From Parapristionchus giblindavisi (taxonomy: Eukaryota > Nematoda > Chromadorea > Rhabditida > Diplogasteridae), in NCBI GenBank assembly GCA_943737045.1, contig CALSFV010000102.1, positions 124,001 to 188,000 of the forward strand: a stretch of DNA of 64,000 nt, in the 5' to 3' direction. Below, piece after piece: positions 34,208-45,805 of this stretch (position 1 is the first letter of the stretch; each line of letters starts with the position of its first letter). The translations under genes were made by a program, and so were the position numbers. The notes under the pieces were generated by a model. The model was not told where the DNA came from. It saw nothing but the letters and a program-made list of their open reading frames with translations, and ran no database searches.

Positions 34208-36103
34208 TTAGGTTGTCGGGAAAGTCTTGACACCTTTTTCGATCGTTTATTTCTCGAAGCAAACAGAAGTACGTTATGGGTAATATGCTCCATCATGATC
34301 AACAGATGTAGTGACAACGTTCGGTCAATGTGTGGTTTCGGGGGGCGATCGATTCGGCAACGATCGTTTCGGCAACGGATCATAAATCGGTTGGGAGATG
34401 GCCTATGAGAACAAAAGTTGTATCATTGTTATCAGTAGGGGTGTACGGTATTGTGCTACCGTAACCGTCGGGAATCGTGAACTGATTTTTTTCAGTGGAC
34501 CCATGACCCGGGGTTCATGGTTGAAAATTACCGAAGTCGAAAAATTCATGAAGGTCCGAGACCAAATAATATATGCCTGTATATCAACAGTCAGCTAACT
34601 TTTATTTTTAAGGATACCGTAACCCGAACTACCGTAATCTAGCTACCATACTCTTCAATATTATAGCGAAATTCAAGGCAAATTCCGGTTTGATTACGGT
34701 AGTTCGGGTTACGGTATCCATAAAAATAAAAGTTAGCTGACTGTTGATATACAGGCATATAGTATTTGGTCTCGGACCATCATGAATTTTTCGACTTCTG
34801 TAATTTTCAACCATGAACCACGGGTCATGGTCCACTGAAAAAAATCAGTTCACGATTATCGACGGTTACGGTAGCACAATACCGTACACCCCTAATGATA
34901 ACAATGGTCTAACTTTTGTTGCTATAGACCATCTCCCAATTGATTTATAATCCGTTGCCGAAACGATCGTTGCCGAATCGATCGCCCCCCGTGGTTTCCC
35001 TCTTTGTAGAACCCAGCTGGGCGCGAAGTAAAGTATTGCTTGAGTGCAGACTCGACACTTCCACGGGACTTGAAGGTCCTATCTCGAAGGGCACGAGTCA
35101 GGCTTGCGAAAAGCTAGTAATCCGACGGGGTCAAGTCAGGAGAATACGGGGGGTAATGGAGAACCATCCATCAATATACGGCAAGTTCCTGCTTAACTTT
35201 ATTGAAGACATGGTGACGGGGGTAATAGTGGTGATAATATACTTTTTATTCTTATGGCTTGAAAGATCGACTGCCTTCATCATATTCCGTAGTTGTGCGA
35301 CGCACTTGGACCTGGTAATTCTCATGCTCTCGGGGAGCAGCTGCCTGCTGATCACACCATCCATTCCCCTCCACCCTGACAGCATGGGTTTTTGGGGGCG
35401 CAGGTTAGGTTTGGGGGCATCCTGTGGTGTCTCTCGTTCTTCAACCCTCTCGGCTCACCTGTGGTTGTTATCGTAGTAGACCCACGTTTCATCCCCCGTT
35501 ATCAGCCGGTCCAGCCATCGATCCCCAGAGTGGAGAGTGGGGTGGGTAATGGAATATCGATTCGACGATCAAGGTTGGTTTTGGTGTAATCATAGGGTAT
35601 GAATCGACCGAGAAATTTTCCCATTCCAATGGATTTCCGGTATTCCTCGACTGTGCTATGGTGGACTCCAAGTGTGAGGACCAATTTACGGACACTTTGA
35701 AATGGGTCCGATTCCACAAGTTTCTTCGACGTGTCAAAATCCAACTCACGGGGTCTGCCGTTTAAGGAAGGAAATGTCCTTTCATTTGAAGCGCAGGAAC
35801 CAAATCTCGATGGTGTTGTAGTGTGGGCATGTCTGTCATAAAAAATCTTCAGGAGGGTATCCGAATCCTTCGTTGTGGTGTCGGATAGGAAGAGGTAAAG
35901 TGGAAGATGACGGTTGTGAAAAGCACTAATGGCATACATCGTTGCACAACTAGAGCCTGACTGATGTGAATGGAATGGGGAGCTGTTTACTGCAAAGGCC
36001 CGTCACTGCTTGGTATACACTAGTAACGAGAGAAACCCAAAGTGCAACTGCGACACACAGTAGAAAGACAAACATATATGTCAAGACTTTCCCGACAACC
36101 TAA
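34208..36103 (-). mobile_element. Mariner-family transposon, decayed, with a nested MITE
   Basis: Inverted ends ttaggttgtcgggaaagtc and gactttcccgacaacctaa are flanked by TA on both sides. Without the nested insertion the element is about 1.24 kb, the usual mariner size. On the minus strand transposase fragments are readable: GRPRELDFDTSKKLVESDPFQS (about 35765-35700), LITGDETWVYYDN (about 35510-35470) and PPYSPDLTPSDY followed by a stop (about 35150). Frames change between fragments and the second catalytic Asp of the DD34D triad appears replaced, so it cannot encode active transposase. It inserted 10 bp upstream of the splice acceptor before the first proposed exon of the giant gene. Confidence 0.9.
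34340..34990. mobile_element. Palindromic MITE nested in the mariner, 8-bp target duplication
   Basis: The two halves are inverted copies (ends ggggggcgatcgattcgg / ccgaatcgatcgcccccc) meeting near 34660. The flanks gtggtttc at 34332-34339 and 34991-34998 are identical, an 8-bp target-site duplication of the hAT kind. There is no coding capacity. It splits the 3' part of the mariner transposase. Confidence 0.85.
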
Positions 36104-36179
36104 TACAATGCGATTTGCTTTTTAAGTCTTCCAAAAAATTTATCAAAAAATTTTAACAAAGCATAGTGGATTCAAGAAA

Positions 36180-36900
36180 TATTCTCCATTCGCGTCGATG
36201 ACTTTCTGCTACATGACAGTTTATGGATCCCTTCGTGATAGAAGGACTGGGGCTGATTACGGAAATAGGTGTCGATTAGGGTCTGAATAGTGGTTCGGTC
36301 TTTGAAGCTCTCGGTGAGGACAGCCCAGCCATAATCCGCAGTCTTAGTCGTTCTTTTGTTATGGAGTCAAGTACTATCATGTTGTAATTAGACCTGAGCC
36401 TCCTTCTCGCGTGAATGTTAGCTTCCGCAGCTGGAGAGTGTAGACGAGTGTCATGATACCCTCGGGGAGGAGTTCCCAGTACTCGGCTCCCTGTACTGAC
36501 AACCAGATGCTCATCATCACTTTTTTTTGCGATGTAAATTGGGTTTGGGGGCATCTGCTGGTCTGTTCGAGCTCACCGACCACTTGTCTTCTTGGCTTCG
36601 TTATCTTAGAGGACCCACTTGTCTTCTTGGCTTCGTTATCTTAGAGGACCCACTTTTCTTCAAAAGTTATAATGTTGACCAGCCAATCAAACCAGCGATG
36701 TAGAGTGAGAAGTCGCAATTCTGGTCGTAGTCGGCTATGGCATGGGATACCCATCTTCCTAGTTTTCACTTCTTTCCGAAACTGTGAAGGCCATGTACCA
36801 CAGTGCTCTGGTCAGCCGAATCACATTCACGTTTCAAATCATTATTAGTCAACAGTGAATATCCTACTCTTTTTGCGTCATAGTCATTCAATATCCTATC
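36180..36900 (-). pseudogene. Second mariner transposase fragment
   Basis: Minus-strand reading gives SQKKVMMSIWLSVQGAEYWELLPEG (around 36530-36455) in one frame and KKSDDEHLVVSTG in another, the region before the mariner second catalytic Asp. Frames are broken and no ends are recognised. A 37-bp direct duplication (acttgtcttcttggcttcgttatcttagagg...) lies at 36583-36655. This is a relic from a different mariner copy. Confidence 0.6.
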
Positions 36901-36903
36901 TCT

Positions 36904-37312
36904 ATGTCTGACCTATTAGCACCTACCATTTCCCCTATTGTATCTCTGTTTTGTAAGTCCATCTTAGACATTCTCACGTGTCAAGCTACAACATCGGCCT
37001 CCTCCACCGATTATTCTATGCACTACTCAATCTGTTGCTGTCGCTCGTTGACCCATACAACTCCTGCTCGGTCTCATCCATCCAATCAATATATCGAACG
37101 AACTATTGATACGTGAGAGGGATGGACCCAACATAGAGAGATCCCCTCCCTTTCAACCCATTCTATCATTTTCTTTCTCCAATAATCAAACCCAATTCAT
37201 GCTCTATTATCATACCCTCTTCCAACATCAATTCCTGTAGAGAGTTTTTTCTGTGACTTATTTATTATTGCTTTTACACACATGTTTTGTTTCATGCTGA
37301 GCATGTCGATAA

Positions 37313-37317
<5 letters not shown>
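36904..37317. other. Gene-free pyrimidine-rich stretch
   Basis: I see no coding exon, repeat boundary or RNA gene. Short open frames here have no plausible protein composition. Confidence 0.5.

Positions 37318-37388
<71 letters not shown>
37318..37388. repeat. (AT)n microsatellite
   Basis: About 35 uninterrupted AT dinucleotides. The YIYIYI open frames that cross it on both strands are artefacts. Confidence 0.98.
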
Positions 37389-37390
<2 letters not shown>

Positions 37391-37859
37391 CATTACGAAC
37401 AGCGATTTTATTCATTACTGAACACATTTACAGTATTTCATTTATAGTGAGAAATAAGGGAATGGTAGTCGAAAAATATATAATTTTAAAAATTGCATAT
37501 TATTATTGATTATTCTCGTCCATATCAACTTTTATTGTCGCTCTAATTTTTGACGGATAAAATTTGACGGTTTCCGCCAAAAAATAATTTGACGGATAAT
37601 ACCGTCAAATCCATCAAAACGTCAAACGTCAAATCCCAGCCCTAATCCCAAGTGCCATTGCAATATCACTGGTATCGTGATGCGGATCAGCCAAGAGCTC
37701 TTGGAACAATCGATCGAGATCCATCTCCATTGGGCGGCCGGGTCGGTCTTCATCTTAGAGTCACCGTTGTTACGTCAGTGACATGTGAGGGGTACACCTC
37801 TGCTATGCGATATTGGATATCGAAGCGTTTGAAGCCAACGAGGAAGAGGACCATAATCG

Positions 37860-38498
37860 GGCTCTGTTCTACTTTCCTTGTCCCAAGAAAGTTTACTGGT
37901 CCCAAGAAAGTTTACTGGTCCCAAGAAAGTTTACTGGTCCCAAGAAAGTTGAACCCAAAATCAGTATTGCCGAAAGTTGGCTGGTCTCATCAATGTTACA
38001 CATGAAATTTGAAGTTGTGTTGATCAATGTTTGTTTGCGTTGGTGATTTCAAAGCGTGATAACAGATAAGAATTTATTTCAATCATATTCTCTTTCACTC
38101 TCCTCGTCCTCTTGTTCTATTTCTTCATCGATTTCGTTTTCCTCCGCTCCGTCGTCGAATGGCTCCGCTAGGTCGATGTCAACCCCTTTTTCCCCTATTT
38201 TGAGACATTCACAACTGTTCGTTGTTTCAATATAAACTCGAATGAGTATATGAAATGTTATTATTACAATACAATAAATAAACAGTATGCCGAAATAATA
38301 AAAATAATAAATTGTTTAAGAAATGGTGGGGCGCTGTTGGGACCAACACAAACAAACATTGATAAGCACAACTTCAAATTTCATGTGTAACTTTCTTGGG
38401 ACAAGTAAACTTTCTTGGGACAAGTAAACTTTCTTGGGACAAGTAAACTTTCTTGGGACAAGTAAACTTTCTTGGGATCAGTAAAGTAGAACAGAACC
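37860..38498. mobile_element. Foldback/MULE-like element with 19-bp subterminal repeats
   Basis: The ends ggctctgttctacttt and aaagtagaacagaacc are inverted, and cataatcg at 37852-37859 and 38499-38506 is an 8-bp target duplication. Just inside each end is a run of a 19-bp unit: about four copies of tcccaagaaagtttactgg on the left and five of its near complement on the right. A second inverted pair (about 37990-38045 and 38337-38395) follows. The loop holds the end of an acidic open frame. Confidence 0.85.
38086..38250 (-). pseudogene. 3' end of an acidic reading frame inside the foldback element
   Basis: The minus strand reads SCECLKIGEKGVDIDLAEPF followed by a run of Asp/Glu (ENEIDEEIEQEDEESEREYD) and TGA, with AATAAA directly after the stop. 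It looks like the C-terminus of a real protein rather than a chance frame. No upstream exon was found and no family is recognised. It may be a transposase tail or a captured host exon. Confidence 0.4.
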
Positions 38499-38506
38499 CA
38501 TAATCG

Positions 38507-39792
38507 CATTCCGAATGTGAATTCTTTCGGGAACGAAATTGTGCGACATTCTCGCCACGCGGGTACTGAATCGAAAGCATCTACAGCATACTCGAGGGAG
38601 CCCCTCACTAGTGTATACAGGATGAAGGATGAAACTATCAACAATGCAAGATCGAGGCGACAGAAGTCGAGACGAAAAAAACGAGCGTTACTTATGCATT
38701 CACCTTATTCAATATTCCATTGTCGTTTCTTTTTTTAATCTTCTTTGGATTACAAATGTGCCCCCCCCCCCCCCACTTTGCCCTTGCGAAGAGTCTACCT
38801 TATACTCTTCCTATTACTCCAACTATCTTCCATCATTCTCATATTACTATCTTTCTTTCCCTCATTGCCACCCCCCACATACACAGTATCTCATCCCTTT
38901 CTCATTCTATTTCCTTTTTCTCTATATCACTCTCTATCTCTCAATCAAACTTACATATTTCATTTTATCTGTTACGTACTCTCTATCTACTCCATCTTCA
39001 GATTTTCATCCTATTCTTTTATAATATCATCTCCCATATCTTTCACATATACTCTTTCTACAACCATATAATTATGCATACCATTTCTCAGATCTGGTCA
39101 AATACCGTTCAAAAATCACGAAATTCATAGGAATTAGGAATAAAACGAAAATTATTAGAACACTCCGAAAAGAACTGAAAAATTGCAGAATGTTCTAACA
39201 ATTATGGTCGAATGAATATGTTTAACGAGACCATAAGAGGATGTGAATTGAGAACTGAGAAAGTACGAGCTTAGGTTGAATTGAATAAATTAATGGAATG
39301 GAATATAACGAAGGGGATATCAAATATTTATATAATGATGTGAATAGAAGTTAGATTCAGGAAAGATTTGTGCCAAGCAAGGGAAGAAAAATTCGGATGT
39401 TTTCTGTAGCGTAAAGTGAAATTGAAGCACCTAGTAATGCAAACAAAAATAGAAAACAATACTATTTTCCTTGTAAAAATTATTTAACTTACGATAGGTA
39501 TGAAAACCAAGATGACATCCTTGGTTGATATTCTGATCGTTTCACGACATTGAATAACAATCCTGAATAATTGGTTTTTTTTCATTTTTCGAGAAGGGCA
39601 ACAAAATTAAGAAACAAAAGACAAGTTAATAACCTTGCATATATTCAGTTGAACAAAAGTGCACGTAAGAATCGCGGTTAGAAACAGATAAACAAGGAAA
39701 GACCGAGATATTCACTTTGAGTGTTAGAATTAGAGATGTTGTGACATAAACAATTATGAGGAAGAATTGTGGATACGTTTGATAGTGTATCC
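38507..39792. other. Gene-free stretch with poly-C and T/C-rich sequence
   Basis: A run of 14 C lies at 38761-38774, followed by about 300 bases of T/C-rich sequence with open frames lacking protein-like composition. The rest is AT-rich with nothing recognisable. The sequence flanking the foldback element (about 37650-37850 and 38507-38620) may be an older decayed transposon. Confidence 0.45.
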
Positions 39793-42016
39793 TAGGGTTG
39801 CAGGAACGGGAGCGAAGTCTACGCACCCTATTCCCATCCCCTCCCTTCTCTCTAGCAATCGCCAGTGAGAGGCACTCTCTCCCTTCCCAACTTCGTAATT
39901 TGACACATCGCGGCTAGAGGGTGCGTAATTCCCGCACCTTTGCGGGAATTACGCAGTGTCTCTCACCTCTCCCTTCCCTTCTCTCTGCTCTCTCTTCACT
40001 CCAGCCGCCTCACATTGAGGCAGCCCCATTGAGACACGTTTGAAGACATATCTAACTCCCCTCACATCTGAGAGCTTAGCAGTCAATAGCAAAGTTGTAG
40101 CTCACGTCGATCCGACTCTGATTCTTTTTTGGAAGAGTCGAAACGATCAAAATAAACAAAATTACATTCGTTCTTCAGTTTCAGAGGGAAATCGAAAAGA
40201 TTACTTTTCAATTAAGTATGTTTTATGAAAAATTGAATTTCTCTCAATGATCAGAGGAATCAGATTTCCCCTGAATATTGATTATCCGAGTCATTATCTC
40301 TATTTTACATTTCAATGATTTATTTTCTCGGCACAGCTTGGTCTCCAGTATTTATATGAAGATACGGTCCTGATTCCAGAAGATTCGACAGGGACGATCA
40401 CGATCCCGATTGGAAACGGCTGCGATTCTTGGCGGGAGATGCACGACTTTGGCGGGAGTTTAGACGATTGAGTAGATCAGTGGAATCAAGTCTATCTCGA
40501 ATAAAACAATCGATATCTAGATTCTGTTGTATTGACGGAGAGTAGTCGAGTGACAATGGAGATAAGAGAGACCTTCAGACAAATGCCACACCTTAACGAA
40601 AGCAACTGAGAAAAAGCTCAGGACGTGAGTTAACTTCATATTTCGACATAAAAATTTTTGCACGGAATCTTGACAACATTAGCTGTCGATTGTAGGGCAT
40701 TACAGAAAATAATTTAAAAGAAACAATTTACAGTTACAGAAAATAATTTAAAAGCAAGAATTTAGATTACTTTTTAAATGGATCAAAAATATCTGAAAAA
40801 AAATACTTTTCATTGTTTAAAATCATAATCTACAATTAAAAGTTTTAATTTAAAACGCATTATTTTTATATAAACAGTGATAAAAACAGTCATCAACGCA
40901 ATCAACAGAACTCTGAAACGTGAAAATTATGATGCCATAACTAGATAAAAAGCTGTGAAAGCTGTATTGTGGAGAAAATCATGTCGAATATCAGTTTTGT
41001 AGCCTGATTTATGCCATGATCCAAACTGTATAAATTGATACAGTCCACACTAAAAACTCGTAGACAATACTTCATAAACATCGTAAAAAATGATAAAATA
41101 AGATTCCTCTTAAGTTTTGTCAAATGTTGTAGGAAATTGTCACAAATATTTCATCTTTTTTTTCGTTTTGACGGTGCTTTTTTACATTTTCTTTAGAACA
41201 TATATAAGAAAATATATTTTGATTTTTTTCGAGATGGTTAAAGAATTTAAAATATTTAAAACAAAAATCCCAGATCATATCGAATGAGCCTAAACACAGA
41301 CAGATTCTGACAATGAGAGATCGAGTTTCATTGAAAATAAAGCCATCTCGATTAACTCGATGAACACTCGGTTATTGTTGCCTCATGTAAAGAAACAGTC
41401 TCGGACATTGTATCTCATTGTATTTGAAGTGTTCTGAATTAAAGAATCTCACAATCAGCCGTGCGACGAGAGCGGACAAAGAGAGGTGAACAAAGTCGCT
41501 CTCGAGAAAATAAATCATTGAAATGTAAAATAGAGATAATGACTCGGATAATCAATATTCAGGGGAAATCTGATCCCTCTGATCATTGAGAGAAATTCAA
41601 TTGTACATAAAAAATACTTAATTGAGAAATAATCTTTGCGATCTCCCTTTGAAACCGAAGAACGAATGTAATTTTGTTTGTTTTGATCGTATAGACTCTT
41701 CCAAAAAGGAATCAGAGTCGGATCGACGTGAGCTACAACTTTGCTGTTGACTGCTAAGCTCTCAGATGTGAGGGTAATTAGATATCTCTTCAAATGTGTC
41801 TCAATGGGGGTGCCTCAATGTGAGGCGGCTGGAGTGAAGAGAGAGCAGAGAGAAGGGAAGGGAGAGGTGGGAGACAGTGCGTAATTCCCGCAAAGGTGCG
41901 GGAATTACGCACCCTCTGGCAGTCTCTCTTGTCTCGTGCGGGAAATGACGAGAGAGGGGCAAGAGATGGGAAGAGGGCGCGGTAAATTCGATTACGCTTA
42001 CGCAACGGCAACCCTA
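39793..42016. mobile_element. Foldback hAT-like element, copy 2 (complete)
   Basis: Ends tagggttgc and gcaaccct-a are flanked by the 8-bp duplication gtgtatcc (39785-39792 and 42017-42024). The long inverted arms match the copy in intron 3 of the giant gene, including hairpins such as attcccgca..tgcgggaat near each end. No transposase is visible, so it is a non-autonomous element about 2.2 kb long. Confidence 0.85.
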
Positions 42017-42276
42017 GTGTATCCCATATATGAAGGAGAAGAAGAAAAGGAATAGAGAGAGGAGAAGAACTATGAATACATGATAAGAGTGGAATGATGA
42101 ATGAGCGAAGTAGGGTTAATGAAGTATTCGATAATTATGCCATTGAAAGACGTATATTGATTGATAAATGGGAGTTGGATTTAATGATAAAGAAGAAAAA
42201 GAATATTCAATGTAACCGCCAAATGGCCAAACTCCTCTCCTTTGTTATGCTTTTCATTTTCATTTCTTGTCATAAG

Positions 42277-42511
42277 TGTTATGTCCTTAGGCACAACAAG
42301 TAGTAATAATGTAGAGACTTTATTGAGAGAGAGAAACAGTACCACCGGTACAAAGGAACGAACTAGATAAGAATGAGGAATAACCAATATAGACAGCACG
42401 TCAACTACGATGACGTGTCATTAGCATAGAATAGGGTAATGTGGTCAAATGCAAATGTGTATGCTAAGATGCAGTTTGGTTATAATAATAGACTTTGAAG
42501 CATACATAGCA
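42277..42511 (-). repeat. 3' LTR
   Basis: 235 bp, TG...CA, apparently identical to the LTR at 47629-47863. Its inner neighbour is the polypurine tract at about 42512-42525 (minus strand). Confidence 0.95.
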
Positions 42512-42646
42512 CCTCCGCCCCAAGATATGAACTACGGCATATCTGACAAACAATAATATGGGTATAATCATATAGTACAGTATTAATAATGTGATGGAAT
42601 GATATTAGGGTCAACGATCAATAATAGAGAAATCAATAATCACGAA

Positions 42647-45600
42647 TCAAAGATAGGTTTGACCACTAGTGGATGAAATGTTTAAACGAGATGGTGGTTG
42701 TCTACTACGGGAGAACCGCCTTGTAGAACCGGGTCTAACCACGGTTGCCTTAGGATTAGTCTTCTTGTTGTTGTTCTCCACATTGTTCGTGGGCACGACG
42801 ACGGCATCGGCATCAGCATCAGTAACGACGGCATCAGCGGCAGACGGCGTGACGTTGCACTTGACGGGCTCGACCTGGACGTTGCTCTCGACCACGTTGT
42901 CGGCGGGAACGTTGAAACTCTCCAACAAGACACTCAGAGGATCGCAATCCTCAATCCATCTCCTCCTCAATTGGTTCGCATAAGCAGTCACATGACTACC
43001 ATCCAATCTCTGGATCTCATAGATCACATTTCCTTTCCTTCTGAGCACTACGGCTTCAGTCCACTTCTCGTGATTCGGTCCATCCCGATCACGATAGTAT
43101 ACAGTGTCTCCTTCGGCGAACTCTCGTGTCACCTTGTCATTCACTACTCTCTCCTCTCCCTCCCTGGGAGACATGAGAGTGAGACAACATAGCATCTTCC
43201 TTCCGAGGAAGATCTCTGCTGGAGTACACATCTTCAATTCATTATTTAGAGTGCATCTGTACATCATCAAGAACTTCTGCACATTCTCATCCTCTGGACA
43301 TTCTCCTCTCATCTTCAACAGTGACCGCTTGAACGTATCCGCGAAGCGTTCAGCCTGTCCATCAGTCTGCGGATGATATGGCGGCGAGAACATGTGATTG
43401 ATTCCATACTCCATACAGAATGCTCTCATCTTCTCAGATTTGAAATGAGTTCCATTATCAGACACTATGGTCTCCGGACTACCGTATCTTGATACGAAGT
43501 CTCTCAATGCTTTGGCGGTTGCATCAGCCGTAATCCTCTCCATTGTAACTACCTCTGGCCATGTACTATGAACATCCATAATGATCAAGTAGTAACGTCC
43601 ATTCATTGGACCGGCGAAATCCATATGGACTCGCTCCATTGGTCTACTCGTTTCTGGCCACTTGATTGGTTCAGCTTTCGAAGGATTCTTGGCAGCACTT
43701 TCACAACCTTCATAACATCTTACTTGGCTCTCGATATTCTGATCGAAAGTTCCATAGTAGTTAACTCCACCAAGTAACGATCTCGGTTGAGTATCATCCT
43801 TGGGTACTTGCATATCCTTGAGTACATGCACCTTCTTTGGATCTGGATGACGTCCAGATTCATTCACGATGAATCTAAGGAAGTGGACTTCTTTCTGTCC
43901 GAACGCACACTTCTCTAGTCGGATTCTGAATCCAGAATCACGAATCCTCTCGAGAACTCTCATCAGATTCTCGTCGTGCTCTTCCTTCGTCCTTCCACTT
44001 ACAATGACATCATCCAAGTATGCCACTGTCCTGCTCATTCCTGTCAGCATCTGGTCCATTATTGACTGGAATATACCTCGAGCAGGTTTCACATATAACG
44101 GTAATCTGTGGTACTGATACAGTCCACGATGCGTATTGATCACGAGCAGCTTCTTAGCTTCCTCGTCTACTTCAACTTGGAGATACGCATCCGAGAAATC
44201 GATCGTGGAGAAGACTGTTCCACCATTCAACGAGGCGAATATGTCTTCCGGCAGCTTGAGCGGATGAGTACAATCCTCCAGACAGTCATTCAGACCTGTC
44301 TTGAAATCAGCACACAATCTCTTTGCACCATTCTTCTTTGCGACTAGCAAGAACGGAGCCGCCCACTCCGAGTGTTCTACCTTAGAGATCACTCCCATAT
44401 CACATAATCGATCGATTTCTTCATCACACACCTGCTGGCTGGCATACGGCACTGGCCGCTTGTTACGGAATACCGGCTTTACGCCCGGCTTCAGGTACAA
44501 CTTAGCTGCAGACTTGTTGTACTTCCCCAGTCCAGGCTCACAAACTTCTGGGAAGACATCCTTTACCCAGGTTGTGTAGTCTCCTGACTTGATGTGTGCA
44601 ATCACCGTTTCGTCATTCTCATCCGAGAATGCTCGCTTCAAGTCTAGCTTGAAGAATACATCATTGCCGACTAGTCGAATCGGTCTTGGGGTGACGTGGA
44701 TCCATGCGTCACACTTCTTACCACAGTATTCCATTGTACTGCGGAACTTGCCGAGGATCTTCATACCTTGTCCATTTGCACATGATACGGTACATGGAGT
44801 GGGAATCAACTTTGGATTCTTCATCTCCTTCCAGTCAACCTCCGAGATGAGCGTCAGATCAGATCCTGTGTCAAGTTGACACTCCATCTGTTTTCCATCC
44901 ATGGATACATTCACGTACACACGATTGCCTTCAATCAGATTGCAATCCTTCACTTGTACTGAATTATTCCGGAAGTTTTTCTTCGGTCTCATTTCTGGAT
45001 GCTTCAACCAGCATCTCTCATCGGTGTGACCATTCTTGCCACAATGTGTACATTTCACATTGGACTTTGATCTCTCGGTCTTTGGCTTCTTACGATTCTT
45101 TCCATTGTCCTCTTCAGGTACTCTCACCATATTGGCTACATTCGTCTGCACTGCTGAGACTTCACGTTCAAGTGCTCTCAACGACGAATATCTTTCTAGA
45201 AGCTCCTTGTATGTGATATCAGGCTTCTCGTTGACGGTATGCAATAGTTGAGTACGAATCGTCTTCTGATTAGACAAATCCAATCCAGCAAGGAAGATAG
45301 TGATCTTCATTTGATCCTCCTTAGCATCCTTCAGATTGCCTTTCTGATACAGACGATTCACTTCAGATGCGAATTCCATCACATCTGTACTACCATTCAT
45401 AGCCATGCTCAGTTTGAAGAATCGAATTCGAAGTTCGAAATCTGTCTCCTTCTTTCCAAACAGAGCCTTGAGTGCCTTTACCGTATCCTCGAAGGATATC
45501 TTCATCACATCTTCTGGTGCTTTGTGATCTCGATATAGTGCATTGCACTTCACACTCAGTTGACGCAATAGTATTCGAACCTTATTGCCATCATCCAAAT

Positions 45601-45805
45601 GTTTAGCATCATATTCGAAGAAATCTCGATATTGTTCATACCAATTCTCGAATGTACATTCTTCAGCATAATAATCGAAATTCACAATGCGAGCTTCCAT
45701 CGCATCAATAGATGGTCCAATAGTCAAGGGACTTTTGCTGTCTTCTCTAACAACATTCTCTTTACTCGCTAACTTCTCAAGTATCTCATTGTTCTTCTTG
45801 TTCAT
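42647..45805 (-). CDS. Fused gag-protease-RT-integrase polyprotein lacking RNase H
   Basis: A single 1,052-codon frame. A gag region (about residues 1-240) is followed by a CCHC knuckle (CTHCGKNGHTDERC, about 250-265), an aspartic protease motif LDTGSD (about 308), reverse transcriptase with the YLDD active site (about 595), and an integrase core with Asp, Asp and Glu in HMDFAGP, VSDNGT and TDGQAERF (about 727-820). Between the end of RT (SLLGGVNYY, about 680) and the integrase core only about 40 residues remain, where gypsy-type elements normally carry RNase H and the integrase zinc finger. The frame crosses that gap intact. The element probably depends on a complete relative for these functions. 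A longer leader frame overlaps the ATG. Confidence 0.92.
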   Translation of the reverse strand: MNKKNNEILEKLASKENVVREDSKSPLTIGPSIDAMEARIVNFDYYAEECTFENWYEQYRDFFEYDAKHLDDGNKVRILLRQLSVKCNALYRDHKAPEDVMKISFEDTVKALKALFGKKETDFELRIRFFKLSMAMNGSTDVMEFASEVNRLYQKGNLKDAKEDQMKITIFLAGLDLSNQKTIRTQLLHTVNEKPDITYKELLERYSSLRALEREVSAVQTNVANMVRVPEEDNGKNRKKPKTERSKSNVKCTHCGKNGHTDERCWLKHPEMRPKKNFRNNSVQVKDCNLIEGNRVYVNVSMDGKQMECQLDTGSDLTLISEVDWKEMKNPKLIPTPCTVSCANGQGMKILGKFRSTMEYCGKKCDAWIHVTPRPIRLVGNDVFFKLDLKRAFSDENDETVIAHIKSGDYTTWVKDVFPEVCEPGLGKYNKSAAKLYLKPGVKPVFRNKRPVPYASQQVCDEEIDRLCDMGVISKVEHSEWAAPFLLVAKKNGAKRLCADFKTGLNDCLEDCTHPLKLPEDIFASLNGGTVFSTIDFSDAYLQVEVDEEAKKLLVINTHRGLYQYHRLPLYVKPARGIFQSIMDQMLTGMSRTVAYLDDVIVSGRTKEEHDENLMRVLERIRDSGFRIRLEKCAFGQKEVHFLRFIVNESGRHPDPKKVHVLKDMQVPKDDTQPRSLLGGVNYYGTFDQNIESQVRCYEGCESAAKNPSKAEPIKWPETSRPMERVHMDFAGPMNGRYYLIIMDVHSTWPEVVTMERITADATAKALRDFVSRYGSPETIVSDNGTHFKSEKMRAFCMEYGINHMFSPPYHPQTDGQAERFADTFKRSLLKMRGECPEDENVQKFLMMYRCTLNNELKMCTPAEIFLGRKMLCCLTLMSPREGEERVVNDKVTREFAEGDTVYYRDRDGPNHEKWTEAVVLRRKGNVIYEIQRLDGSHVTAYANQLRRRWIEDCDPLSVLLESFNVPADNVVESNVQVEPVKCNVTPSAADAVVTDADADAVVVPTNNVENNNKKTNPKATVVRPGSTRRFSRSRQPPSRLNISSTSGQTYL

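Noticed and set aside
33952..34383. 143-codon minus frame as a gene
   Set aside because: It runs from the mariner into the host exons in the wrong frame. The correct frames are the short spliced exons at 34190-34150 and 34035-33920.
37197..37509. YIYIYI frames on both strands
   Set aside because: Translation of an (AT)n microsatellite.
42669..45538. Many + strand frames opposite the retrotransposon polyprotein
   Set aside because: Antisense shadows of the 1,052-codon frame.
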